Position numbers and translations under genes: made by a program. DNA of 64,000 bases, from assembly GCF_026625785.1 (NCBI RefSeq), contig NZ_CP113063.1, forward strand, positions 558,001 to 622,000, given 5' to 3'. The notes beneath the pieces were generated by a model that made no database searches, was not told where the DNA came from, and was given only the letters and a program-made list of their open reading frames with translations. This DNA comes from Gordonia sp. SL306. Its GTDB lineage: Bacteria > Actinomycetota > Actinomycetes > Mycobacteriales > Mycobacteriaceae. This document shows, in pieces, positions 8,685-16,712 of this stretch (position 1 is its first letter; each line of letters begins with the position of its first letter).

Positions 8685-9116
8685 TCGCTCCACACTCCTT
8701 CTCGCTGTCGTCGGTGACCGCGCGATGTCCGATGACCCCCCGCCTGCAACATGCGACCGCGATCACACCTCTGCCGGAGCAAACGTAAGCACTCGCTGTC
8801 CAAAAATGAAGCAAAACATAAGTTTTGGTATCGCTAACGCCGACTATCATTCGTGAACAGTGCGGCCGACCGATCAATCGCTCGACGATTTCGTATTGGC
8901 TTGCGTGACAAACCTTTTCGTCAATAGATCCCTTGCCATTTGACTGGGTCATACGTCCCACTCGGGGTCGGTGCAGGTGCCGGGCATACGAGCATCGCCG
9001 GACTGGCGCCCCGCCAGAAGTGGCCCTAGCATCTGGACCCACGCGTCGCACGGGGGTCATCACACCGCCGGCCGGATGGCCGGCGATGCACACGCGTTCA
9101 CAGGGGAGGAAAATCA
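8685..9116. other. 432-bp divergent control region, partly AT-rich
   Basis: No gene is supported here. The middle (about 8795-8945) is clearly richer in A/T than the surroundings, with AAAAATGAAGCAAAACATAA near 8804, and probably holds promoters for the lipase on the minus strand and the YdcF-like gene on the plus strand. A perfect 8-nt hairpin (CGCCGGCC-GGAT-GGCCGGCG, 9066-9085) lies in the leader of the plus-strand gene. A GGGGAGGA ribosome site follows at 9103-9110. Confidence 0.5.
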
Positions 9117-9740
9117 ATGCCATATCGGCGCAAAGCTTTTCACTGGATGACTGTCGTGATCGCCCTCGGAGTGGTCTGCGGTGGATGGATGCACACCGCT
9201 GCCATCGCATCGGCGAACCCGGGCGCCGCACTCGAGAGCACCCGGTCGGTGTCCCCGGACTGCCGCGACGTGGTGTCCGGTCACACCTGCACGGCAGGCG
9301 GCCCGGGGGCGGCCGGTCCCCTACTGCTGCGTATCAATCCGTTCGGTACCCGCATCATCGTGCTCGGAGCTGCCCTGAACCACGACGGCTCGATGAAACC
9401 CGTTCTTCTCCAACGGCTCCGCGCTGCACTGCCGTTGGCGCGCGAGGTCCCGCAAGCACGGGTGATCACGACCGGGGGCCTGCCCCGACACGGGCGAACC
9501 GAGGCTCAGGCGATGAAGGATTGGCTGGTCGTCCACGGCATCGCGCCGGTCCGGATCACCCCCGAGAACCGCTCGCGGACCACGGTCGAGAATGCGCGCA
9601 ATTGCGCCCGGATCCTGTCGGCGAGCGGTTCCACCGGTGTTGTGCTCGTGACCAGCCCGAATCACATCACACGTGCGATGAAGGACTTCCGTCGGGCGGT
9701 CGGTGGCGCCATGCCCATCACGGGCGTCACCTCTCGATGA
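9117..9740 (+). CDS. Exported YdcF-like (DUF218) protein
   Basis: The 207-residue protein has an N-terminal hydrophobic segment (about residues 10-35) that acts as signal or anchor. It is followed by a DUF218/YdcF-like domain. Family-like elements are IIVLGAAL, LLQRLRAALPLAR, ITTGG, a TEAQAMKDWL helix, PENRSRTTVENARNCARIL and the final VLVTSPNHITRA. YdcF/SanA proteins bind nucleotide-like ligands and some act in envelope or vancomycin tolerance. The biochemical role here is not known. The ribosome site GGGGAGGA is 6 nt before the ATG. It converges with the PHP gene 3 bp away. Confidence 0.8.
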   Translation: MPYRRKAFHWMTVVIALGVVCGGWMHTAAIASANPGAALESTRSVSPDCRDVVSGHTCTAGGPGAAGPLLLRINPFGTRIIVLGAALNHDGSMKPVLLQRLRAALPLAREVPQARVITTGGLPRHGRTEAQAMKDWLVVHGIAPVRITPENRSRTTVENARNCARILSASGSTGVVLVTSPNHITRAMKDFRRAVGGAMPITGVTSR

Positions 9741-9743
9741 CCG

Positions 9744-10808
9744 TCAGCGCGACGACCGGGTGCCGCCTGCCGTCCAGGCGAGCAACCGGTCGACGGGCCA
9801 CGTCGTCACGATCCGATCCGGCTCGATTCCCAGACGCTCCGCTCGTTGGGCGCCGAGCGCCTTGAAGTCCAACTGCCCGGGCGCGTGCGCGTCGGAATCG
9901 ATCGCGAACAGGCAGCCGAGGTCATACGCCACTTCGATGAGATCATCCGGCGGGTCGACACGTTCGGGGCGGGAGTTGATCTCCACGGCCGTGTCGTGAT
10001 CGGCACACGCGGCGAAGACCTCTGCGGCATCGAAGGCCGATTGCGGGCGCGCACCCCGACCGCCGGCCACCCGGCGACCCGTGCAGTGGCCGAGCACGTC
10101 GACCCGCGAATCGGATGCGGCCGCGACCATCCGCCGGGTCATCGGCGCCGCATCCATCCTGAGTTTCGAATGCACCGAAGCAGTGACCACATCGAGATCG
10201 TCGAGCAGTTCGTCGGTCTGGTCGAGTGATCCGTCGTCGAGGATGTCGACCTCGATGCCCGTCAGGATGTGACAGGTCCCGTCCGAGCTCCGGTTCAGGT
10301 CGGCGATGTCGTCGATCTGGCGTCGGAGTCGTTCGGGACTGAGCCCGTTGGCCACCGTCAGACGCGGCGAATGGTCGGTGATCGTGAGCCACTCGTGCCC
10401 CAGGGCGGTCGCCGCCCGCGCCATCTCGTCCAGGGGCGCGCCGCCGTCGCTCCAGTCGGTGTGGGCGTGGAGGTCGCCGCGGATGGCCAGGTAGAGATCG
10501 CCGCCGCCACTCGCGAGTGATTCCGGCGATGTCTCCTGCACGTCCGCCAGGTATCCGGGCAGCTCACCGGCAACCGATTCGGCGATCACCGACGCCGTCG
10601 TCTTCCCGATCCCGACGATCGAGGTCAGGGTCCCGGCCGTGGCCCGATCGGTCAGTTCCTCGACACCCACGCGTTCCGCGGCGCGCGCCGCCTTCCGAAA
10701 CGCCTCCACCCGATACGTACTCTCTCGCCTTCGCTCCAACAGCCAGGCGATCCGCGTCAAGGCGACGACCGGGTCGACCGGGGCCGCGATCGGGACGAAC
10801 GATCTCAT
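9744..10808 (-). CDS. PHP-domain protein with helix-hairpin-helix N-terminus (PolX-like)
   Basis: The 354-residue protein has an N-terminal HhH-like region (about residues 20-80, with ELTDRATAGTLTSIVGIGK). A PHP phosphoesterase domain follows, with metal-ligand motifs DLHAHTDWSDG, TDHSP, EVDIL, HSKL, GHCTGR, EINSRP and DSDAHAPGQL. This is the layout of the C-terminal half of PolX-type polymerases without the polymerase domain, as annotated in many actinobacteria. Hydrolysis of a phosphate ester (histidinol-phosphate-like or a nucleic acid 3' end) is inferred. The start ATG at 10808 overlaps the stop of the upstream small gene (ATGA). Confidence 0.87.
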   Translation of the reverse strand: MRSFVPIAAPVDPVVALTRIAWLLERRRESTYRVEAFRKAARAAERVGVEELTDRATAGTLTSIVGIGKTTASVIAESVAGELPGYLADVQETSPESLASGGGDLYLAIRGDLHAHTDWSDGGAPLDEMARAATALGHEWLTITDHSPRLTVANGLSPERLRRQIDDIADLNRSSDGTCHILTGIEVDILDDGSLDQTDELLDDLDVVTASVHSKLRMDAAPMTRRMVAAASDSRVDVLGHCTGRRVAGGRGARPQSAFDAAEVFAACADHDTAVEINSRPERVDPPDDLIEVAYDLGCLFAIDSDAHAPGQLDFKALGAQRAERLGIEPDRIVTTWPVDRLLAWTAGGTRSSR

Positions 10809-10990
10809 GGCCGATCGCCGGACTCCCCGCCTGCGCGTGCCTGCGCATCGGCATGGCGCTGGTGCAGCCGTTCTCGGACGTCGTCGGCACTGTAGGCGTT
10901 GCGCTGACGCTGATCTCGGGCGACCAACACCCCGCCGGCGGCCATCCCGACCGCGCCGGCCAGGCCGACCCACTTCCACGCTCTGTGCAT
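10805..10990 (-). CDS. Small membrane protein coupled to the PHP gene
   Basis: The 61-residue protein has one hydrophobic helix (WVGLAGAVGMAAGGVLVA, residues 7-24) and a charged C-terminal tail (ADDVRERLHQRHADAQARA). It overlaps the PHP gene by 4 nt and is transcribed with it. I do not know a family for it. A longer frame starts at 11023, but that would run to within 3 bp of the divergent start at 11026; the ATG at 10990 leaves a 35-bp spacer. Confidence 0.65.
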   Translation of the reverse strand: MHRAWKWVGLAGAVGMAAGGVLVARDQRQRNAYSADDVRERLHQRHADAQARAGGESGDRP

Positions 10991-11025
10991 GTGCTCGAGG
11001 ATAGTGTCTGATCTACGCTGCACTC

Positions 11026-11736
11026 GTGCGCACAGGACACGATCTCGGCGGCGACCATCCCGTCGTCGGCCTCGACGACGCGCTCGACGCCACCCGCACG
11101 GGCGACATCTGGTTGTTCCGTGGAAGTTCCGGGCCGGATCGGGCCATCCGGGCCCTCACGAACGCCCCGGTCAACCACGTCGCGATGACCGTCGCCATCG
11201 ATGATCTGCCGCCGCTGCTGTGGCACGCCGAACTCGGCGACCGACTGACCGATGTCTGGACCGGCAGCACTCATCGCGGTGTGCAACTCCACGACGGCCG
11301 CGAAGCGATCGAGCAGTGGATGAACCGCTACGAGCAGGACTGCTGGCTGCGGCAATTGACCCCGGACGTGACCACCGCGCAGGAGGACGCGCTGCTGAAG
11401 GTGATCGCTCGCCTCGACGGCACCCCGTTCCCGGCCACCGCACGCCTCGCCGGCCGGTGGTTCCGGGGTCGGGTTCCCACCAGCGTCGATCTGGTCCGCG
11501 GGATCCCGTATCTGGATCGTCTCGCCCGCGACCGCCGGGCGAGACGACGCCCGCGCAACGAGAGCCTGCAGGCCGCCTACTGCGCCGAGGTCGTCGCGAT
11601 CACCTACGCCGAGATCGGCCTGCTCGATGTCGCCAAGGACTCCAACTGGTTCGACCCGGGACGGTTCTGGAGCGGCGACCAGTTACCTCTCGCTGCCGGA
11701 TACCGGCTCGGCGACGAGATCGCTGTCCATCGGTGA
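11026..11736 (+). CDS. Permuted NlpC/P60-like (YiiX/LRAT-type) hydrolase
   Basis: The 236-residue protein begins with a GTG. The segment GDIWLFRGSS followed by NHVAMTV (His51) and then, far downstream, AAYCAEVVAITYAEIG (Cys186) has the His-before-Cys order of circularly permuted NlpC/P60 enzymes (YiiX, LRAT-like). In that group the pair is catalytic and acts on amide or ester bonds of lipids or peptides. No signal peptide is visible, so it is probably cytosolic or peripheral. It diverges from the small membrane protein and converges with the MpaB gene. Substrate is unknown. Confidence 0.65.
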   Translation: MRTGHDLGGDHPVVGLDDALDATRTGDIWLFRGSSGPDRAIRALTNAPVNHVAMTVAIDDLPPLLWHAELGDRLTDVWTGSTHRGVQLHDGREAIEQWMNRYEQDCWLRQLTPDVTTAQEDALLKVIARLDGTPFPATARLAGRWFRGRVPTSVDLVRGIPYLDRLARDRRARRRPRNESLQAAYCAEVVAITYAEIGLLDVAKDSNWFDPGRFWSGDQLPLAAGYRLGDEIAVHR

Positions 11737-11749
11737 TCCTGCACCCGTG

Positions 11750-11763
11750 CGGACGATCGTCCG
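11750..11763. repeat. 14-bp palindrome between convergent genes
   Basis: CGGACGATCGTCCG is a perfect palindrome in the 47-bp gap between the genes ending at 11736 and 11784. It may help to end transcription or be a binding site; no function is shown. Confidence 0.35.
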
Positions 11764-11783
11764 GCGTCCGCGACCACATTCAG

Positions 11784-12806
11784 TCAGAGGGAGGCCTCCA
11801 CCTCGGCCCGCCCGAGCGTGGGATCCGGGCCCAGGTCACGGCGGGGTTCGGTGTGCGGCTTGGTCGTTCCGTCGGCGACCCTGGCGCGGGCGGAGGTGAA
11901 CTCGGGCGCCTCGCCCATGGTGGCGTGCAACCCGTTCAGCGCCGCCCAGACCGCGCTGCGACGTCCGCGGCGTTCGATGGGATTGGGCGGACGGTGCATC
12001 ACCAGCTGGGCGGCCCACTCCGGCATCGTGTCCCGGATGGCCCAATCGACCGCAGCCTGAACCGGATTCGTGAGATTCGGTCCGGTGGCGATCGCATTGC
12101 CATGTGTCAGGGCCAGTTTGGGTAGATACTCGGCGAGGCACGAGAGGGTGTCGGCCTTGGTGGCAGGCAGATCGGTGCCGCCGAGCGCGTGTCCGACACG
12201 CACGAATTCCGCGTAGTAGCGATCCAGTTCCGGGCCACGCAGCGGTTTCGGATGATAGATCTCGTGCGCGGTGGCGATCCCCCAGACGACCGTGGCGTAA
12301 TTCCATCGCAGCCATGCCGGATCGTCCGCGTCGTAGGTGAGGCCGTCGGGACGCTCACCCTTGATGGTGTGGTGCATCGCACGCACGGTGGTGGCGAGGC
12401 GTTCGGCGGTCTCCGTGGTCCCGTAGGCGGTACCGATGAAGAAGGCCACCGAATGCCCCAGGCGAACGGCCGCACCGGTGGGGTCGATACGTCCGGTCGG
12501 CTCGCCGTCGTCGTCCTTCTGCACCAGACGCGAATGATGCACACCCATCCAGAAGATGCTCGGATCCAGCCGCTCCAGATACGACGCGCACTGCAGACCG
12601 AAGATCAGGGCGGGCGTGTGCGCATGGACATACCAGGTCGCGCTTTCCGGCCCGAACCATCCCGGGTCCCCGGCCGGCTCGGAGAACTCCATCCCGCGGA
12701 AGTACCTGGTCCGGATGTTCTTCTCGAAACGGTCATTGAGCCACAGGCCCGCCAGTTGATGCGGCAACGGAAACGGGAACGGAAGTGAACTCAGGGACAT
12801 CGACAT
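11784..12806 (-). CDS. Oxygenase MpaB family protein (DUF2236)
   Basis: The 340-residue protein matches the MpaB/latex-clearing-protein-like family. An N-terminal segment with TRYFRGMEF and PAGDPGWFGPES precedes histidine-containing helices (GVHHSRL, MHHTIKG and TAHEIYHPK) that probably bind haem. Members include rubber oxygenase Lcp and fungal MpaB; bacterial ones are often of unknown substrate. There is no signal peptide. A TetR gene diverges from it with a repeat-rich spacer, so the regulator very probably controls this gene. Oxidation of a hydrophobic substrate is inferred. Confidence 0.85.
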   Translation of the reverse strand: MSMSLSSLPFPFPLPHQLAGLWLNDRFEKNIRTRYFRGMEFSEPAGDPGWFGPESATWYVHAHTPALIFGLQCASYLERLDPSIFWMGVHHSRLVQKDDDGEPTGRIDPTGAAVRLGHSVAFFIGTAYGTTETAERLATTVRAMHHTIKGERPDGLTYDADDPAWLRWNYATVVWGIATAHEIYHPKPLRGPELDRYYAEFVRVGHALGGTDLPATKADTLSCLAEYLPKLALTHGNAIATGPNLTNPVQAAVDWAIRDTMPEWAAQLVMHRPPNPIERRGRRSAVWAALNGLHATMGEAPEFTSARARVADGTTKPHTEPRRDLGPDPTLGRAEVEASL

Positions 12807-12834
12807 CGGACTCGCCCTCGCTGTCGGTTGTGGT

Positions 12835-12878
12835 TACAGACGTGACCAGAATATCGTCTGGGTACAGATGTGACCAGA
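12835..12878. promoter_or_regulatory. Probable TetR operator region between the MpaB and TetR genes
   Basis: Two 16-nt direct repeats differing at one base (TACAGACGTGACCAGA 12835-12850 and TACAGATGTGACCAGA 12863-12878) lie 28 bp apart, nearly three helical turns. Between them is an inverted repeat CCAGA-ATATCG-TCTGG (12846-12861). The position, between divergent regulator and oxygenase starts, is that of a shared operator. Confidence 0.6.
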
Positions 12879-12915
12879 CTTGATCGATTCTCGTCGGCGG
12901 ACGTACGCTGGTCCG

Positions 12916-13512
12916 ATGTCCAGCCCCACCCGATGGGCCGGCGTCCCGCTGACCGACCGCCGCACCGAACGGCGCGCGCTGCTGGTCGATGCCGCGTTCA
13001 CGGTGTTCGGCGCCTCGGGTGCGCCGGGTCTGTCGGTGCGATCGGTCTGCCGGGAGTGCGGCCTCAACACGCGCTACTTCTACGAGAGCTTCGCCGGCAC
13101 CGATGAGCTGCTCGGCGCCCTCTACGACGGCGTGGCACAGGAACTCGCGACCGTCGTCGAGGACGCCATGGCGGTGGCCGGCCCGTCGATCCGGGCCAGG
13201 ACCACAGCAGGCATCCGTGCCGTTCTCGGTTTCGGTTCCGGCGATCCCCGCCGCGGCCGCATCCTGTTCACCGAGGGGCGGTCGAATCCGGTGCTCGTCG
13301 CCCGACGAGCCGCGACCCAAGATCTGCTCATGGAGCTGGTTCTCACCGAAACTGTTGCTGCTCAACGACTTCCCGACGGTTTGCCCAGTCGGGTCGGCGC
13401 CATCATGTACACCGGCGCGATGGCCGAACTGGCCCAGCAGTGGCTCGCAGGCAACCTTGGCGACGACCTCGACGCGGTGGTCGAACAAGCGGCCTACCTG
13501 GTGCTGCGCTGA
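12916..13512 (+). CDS. TetR-family transcriptional regulator
   Basis: The 198-residue protein has an N-terminal DNA-binding domain. RRALLVDAAFTVFGASGAPGLSVRSVCRECGLNTRYFYESF covers roughly residues 20-60 and contains the TetR helix-turn-helix. A helical ligand-binding domain follows to the end. ATG 12916 is chosen over an upstream in-frame codon at 12880, which lies inside the operator-like repeat. It diverges from the MpaB oxygenase, so it probably represses that gene and itself. The ligand is unknown. Confidence 0.88.
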   Translation: MSSPTRWAGVPLTDRRTERRALLVDAAFTVFGASGAPGLSVRSVCRECGLNTRYFYESFAGTDELLGALYDGVAQELATVVEDAMAVAGPSIRARTTAGIRAVLGFGSGDPRRGRILFTEGRSNPVLVARRAATQDLLMELVLTETVAAQRLPDGLPSRVGAIMYTGAMAELAQQWLAGNLGDDLDAVVEQAAYLVLR

Positions 13513-13650
13513 CCGGCTTCCAGCAGGGCCCACAGAGGCCTTGACCGCCAGCGATTCTCGGAATCAGCTGAGACGCCTGGGTGAGAACTGACAGGAAACC
13601 CGAGGTCCGTTTCTTCACGTTCTCTCATACTGCGACGGCATCGTGGTGTC

Positions 13651-15045
13651 GTGAACCAATCCCAGCCGAACGAGGGCAACCGGGCTGAACACGACGATGT
13701 CGACAGCAGCCCGATCACCCAACCATTCACCCAGCAGAGTCCGCCTCAGCCACCGAACCCTCACTGGGATACCTATCAGCCGAGCGCGTATCCGCCTCCG
13801 CCGGTGGCAGATCGCCCACGCAGCCTGGCCCGGCCGATCGTCGCGACCGCTGTGCTCGCGGGTCTCGTCGGCGGAGCCGTCGGGGTGGGCGGCAGTGCGT
13901 TGCTGAATCGTTCGGACGCGAGCCCGTCGGTCCCGTCACTCACCTCGCAGCCCGCGTCCGCGGCCAACGCCGCGGACGTGAAGCCCGGCTCGGTGACCTA
14001 CGCCGCGCAGGTGGCCTCCAAATCGGCCGCCGACATCAAGGTGAGCACCGGCCAGGGAACCGCGGTCGGCAGCGGGATCGTCCTGTCCCCCGACGGCTAT
14101 GTGCTGACCAACAACCACGTGGTCGCGGCGGCCGGCAACGGCAGCACCATCCAGGTGACGACCAGCGACGACAAGACGCACACCGCCAAGGTCACCGGCA
14201 CGTCCCCGTCCTATGACCTGGCGGTCATCAAACTCGACAATGCCTCCGGACTCACCCCCGCCGCGCTGGGCGATTCGAGCGGCCTGCAGGTCGGCGAGCA
14301 GGTCGTCGCGGTGGGCAGCCCCGAGAACCTGTCGAACACGGTCACCTCCGGCATCGTCAGCGCTCTGTCGCGCACCGTCACCGCAGGCGACGAGAGCGGA
14401 TCCGGGCTCACCGTCTACAACGGCCTGCAGACCGACACCGCCATCAATCCCGGCAATTCCGGTGGCCCGCTGGTGAATCTGAAGGGTCAGGTGGTGGGGG
14501 TGAACTCCGCCGTCGACACCGGTCAGAGTTCCAGCGGCGGGGTCCAGGCCTACGGACTCGGCTTTGCCATCCCGATCAACGCCGCCAAGCGCATCGCGAA
14601 CGAACTGCTTCAGGACGGCCAAGCAACGAAACCTGTTCTGGGCGTGTCGGGTTCGCTGGCCTCAGCCAACGGCGACCAAAACGTCGAGGGTGCCCAGATC
14701 TCGGCGGCGCAGCCGGGTGGCGCGGCCGCGGACGCCGGCCTCAAGGCCGGCGACGTGATCACCAAGATCGGCGACACACCGATCAGCGATTACGCCGACC
14801 TGATGGCACAGGTCCTCACCCACGCCCCCGGCGACACCGTGCCGGTCACCGTCGGGTCGGGGAACAACGCACGCACCGTGCAGGTGAAACTCGGCAGCGC
14901 GGTCGACAAGGAACAGACGACCATTCCGGAGTCCGGCGGCCAGGGCGGTCGATCCGACGGCCAGGGCGGCTTCGGCGGCCAGGGTGGCGAGTCCGGCGGA
15001 TCAGGACTGCCCTTCGGCGGCAGCCCCTTCGGCATGGTGCCCTAG
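13651..15045 (+). CDS. HtrA/DegP-type membrane serine protease with PDZ domain
   Basis: The 464-residue protein begins with GTG. A proline-rich cytoplasmic region (1-55) precedes one membrane helix (about 60-85) and an extracytoplasmic trypsin-like domain. The triad is His156 (TNNHVVA), Asp189 (YDLAV) and Ser270 (NPGNSGGP). A PDZ domain follows (about 320-415, with AGLKAGDVITKIGD), then a Gly/Gln-rich tail. This is the layout of mycobacterial PepD/HtrA proteases, which degrade or refold damaged envelope proteins. A clear terminator follows at 15066-15097. The closest named relative cannot be fixed without a search. Confidence 0.92.
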   Translation: MNQSQPNEGNRAEHDDVDSSPITQPFTQQSPPQPPNPHWDTYQPSAYPPPPVADRPRSLARPIVATAVLAGLVGGAVGVGGSALLNRSDASPSVPSLTSQPASAANAADVKPGSVTYAAQVASKSAADIKVSTGQGTAVGSGIVLSPDGYVLTNNHVVAAAGNGSTIQVTTSDDKTHTAKVTGTSPSYDLAVIKLDNASGLTPAALGDSSGLQVGEQVVAVGSPENLSNTVTSGIVSALSRTVTAGDESGSGLTVYNGLQTDTAINPGNSGGPLVNLKGQVVGVNSAVDTGQSSSGGVQAYGLGFAIPINAAKRIANELLQDGQATKPVLGVSGSLASANGDQNVEGAQISAAQPGGAAADAGLKAGDVITKIGDTPISDYADLMAQVLTHAPGDTVPVTVGSGNNARTVQVKLGSAVDKEQTTIPESGGQGGRSDGQGGFGGQGGESGGSGLPFGGSPFGMVP

Positions 15046-15065
15046 AGAACCCCGGGGGAGCGGGG

Positions 15066-15097
15066 CGGCTCCGTCGATCACCTGATCGACGGAGCCG
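15066..15097. terminator. Terminator after the HtrA gene
   Basis: A perfect 15-nt stem (CGGCTCCGTCGATCA and its complement) with a 2-nt loop is followed by TTT. It lies between convergent genes ending at 15045 and 15148 and can serve both. Confidence 0.85.
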
Positions 15098-15147
15098 TTT
15101 GCCTGTCCGGCCCTCGTCGCGTGCTGGTCGCGCCGTCGCATCGACGG

Positions 15148-16119
15148 TCAGCCCACCGTGATGGCGTCGAGCCGCTCCTTGATGAAGTTCCCAGAGATCA
15201 CCGGCGGACGGCCGGCGTGCCGGCCCACCGGCGGTTCGAGCGGTGACACGATCGCGTCGTGATCGAGCTCATAAAAGAAGATGAGTGACACCAGATCCTC
15301 CTCTGGCGCATCGGGTTGCGGCGGCAGGACGCGATGGCGCCCCGCCGGCCACCGGCCGCCCGACCAGTACTCGAGCAGATCGCCGATGTTGATGGTCAAC
15401 GCGGCCGGATCGAATGGTGCGTCCGCCCAGCCGGTTTCGTCGCTGTACACCTGGAGGCCACCGGCGCCGGGCTCGCGGTCGAGCACCGTGACCGTACCGA
15501 AGTCGGTGTGCGGGCCGATCCGGAACTGGCCCGGTTCCGGATCTCCCACCACCGCCATCGGCGGGTAGTGGTTGATGTTCGACGTCCACGTGGAATTGCG
15601 TGCCAGCTCCTGGAAGGGATTCGCGTCGCCCACGAGCCCCAGTGACGCCGACATGAGCGCCAGCAGATCGTCGGAGAGTGCCTTCACCTGAGAAGTCCAC
15701 TCGGTGAACAGTTCACGCAGGCGCGGCACCTCGGCCGGCCACACGTCCGGAGCGAACCAGTAGTCGTCGACCTCCGCAACACCCACCCGGGTCTGGGCGC
15801 CGGAGTTGTAGGTCTCCTTCAGGTCCGGCGGCGTCTCGGTACCCTCCGCATAGCCGTTGGCCTCCATCCCCGGCCCGATCCAGCCACGACCCCCGACTCC
15901 CACCGAGTACTGCTCTTTGACGTCGGTGGGCAACGCGAAGAACTGACGGGCGGCGGTTCGCAGCGTCGCCGCCAGATCGGGATCGATGCCGTGTCCGGTG
16001 ACCAGAAGGAAGCCCGCCTTCTGCAGCGATTCGTCGACGGCCGCACACACCTGGTCGGCCGCCGCTCCCCCGGCCCGCCACTGCGCGATGTCGACGGTGA
16101 GGATCGGGCTCGCGGTCAT
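15148..16119 (-). CDS. Isopenicillin-N-synthase-like Fe(II) dioxygenase
   Basis: The 323-residue protein has the DIOX_N region (about 5-110, with AGFLLVTGHGI) and a double-stranded beta-helix core. Fe(II) ligands are His204 and Asp206 (GPHTDFGT) and His262 (GRHRVLPP). The position of the 2-oxoglutarate-binding Arg in the family RxS motif is Leu276 here (LVS, then LIFFYE), so co-substrate use may differ. It overlaps the deaminase gene by 4 nt, and a PucR regulator and an NCS1 permease are adjacent. Fungal thymine-7-hydroxylase belongs to the same broad family, so nucleobase oxidation is a reasonable but unproven guess. Confidence 0.8.
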   Translation of the reverse strand: MTASPILTVDIAQWRAGGAAADQVCAAVDESLQKAGFLLVTGHGIDPDLAATLRTAARQFFALPTDVKEQYSVGVGGRGWIGPGMEANGYAEGTETPPDLKETYNSGAQTRVGVAEVDDYWFAPDVWPAEVPRLRELFTEWTSQVKALSDDLLALMSASLGLVGDANPFQELARNSTWTSNINHYPPMAVVGDPEPGQFRIGPHTDFGTVTVLDREPGAGGLQVYSDETGWADAPFDPAALTINIGDLLEYWSGGRWPAGRHRVLPPQPDAPEEDLVSLIFFYELDHDAIVSPLEPPVGRHAGRPPVISGNFIKERLDAITVG

Positions 16120-16625
16120 ACGTTGCCTCCGGTCAGCTTGGGTGCCGTCGCGTCCGCGACACCGATGTCCTCGTTCCACAGGGTGGGGTTCGCGGCGATG
16201 AAGTCGGCCATCATCGCCACGCACCGACCGTCGTCGACCACGGTCACCTCGACCCCGTTGTCCCGCAACCAGTCCTCGCCGCCGGAGAAGGTGCGGTTCT
16301 CCCCGACCACCACCGCACCGATCCCGAACTGACGGATCAGCCCACTGCAGTACCAGCAGGGCGCCAAGGTGGTGACCATGATCGTCGACGAATAGTCCCG
16401 CTGGCGTCCCGCCGCCCGGAAGGCATCGGTCTCGCCGTGCACCGACGGGTCGTCGTGCTGGACCCGACGATTTCGCCCCTCCCCGAGGAGGGTGCCGTCC
16501 GCGGCGAACAGGGCGGCTCCGATCGGGATACCCCCCTCATCCAGGCCGAGGCGCGCCTGACGGTAGGCGACGTCGAGCAGGACGGCCAGATCGAGGTCGG
16601 GCACTGCATCGGTGCGGCTTGTCAT
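16116..16625 (-). CDS. Cytosine-deaminase-like nucleobase deaminase
   Basis: The 169-residue protein has the zinc motifs of the cytidine deaminase superfamily: His63-Gly-Glu65 (HGETDAF) and Pro89-Cys90-Trp-Tyr-Cys93. Length and motif spacing resemble yeast cytosine deaminase Fcy1 (HAE at 62-64, Cys at 91 and 94), which converts cytosine or 5-methylcytosine to uracil or thymine. HGE instead of HAE is a mild deviation. The ATG at 16625 is 87 bp from the divergent PucR gene, and the stop is coupled to the dioxygenase by an ATGA overlap. Guanine or another base cannot be excluded. Confidence 0.85.
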   Translation of the reverse strand: MTSRTDAVPDLDLAVLLDVAYRQARLGLDEGGIPIGAALFAADGTLLGEGRNRRVQHDDPSVHGETDAFRAAGRQRDYSSTIMVTTLAPCWYCSGLIRQFGIGAVVVGENRTFSGGEDWLRDNGVEVTVVDDGRCVAMMADFIAANPTLWNEDIGVADATAPKLTGGNV

Positions 16626-16712
16626 GCAGACGAGCCTGCCCCGGTACGACGCCGTGGACAACGGACAGTCCGTCGCCTCGCAAACCCGGACAGACGTGCA
16701 TATCGTCGGACC

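Noticed and set aside
8685..9116. Small RNA or riboswitch in the AT-rich lipase/YdcF spacer
   Set aside because: Only one 8-nt hairpin is visible and no known RNA consensus fits.
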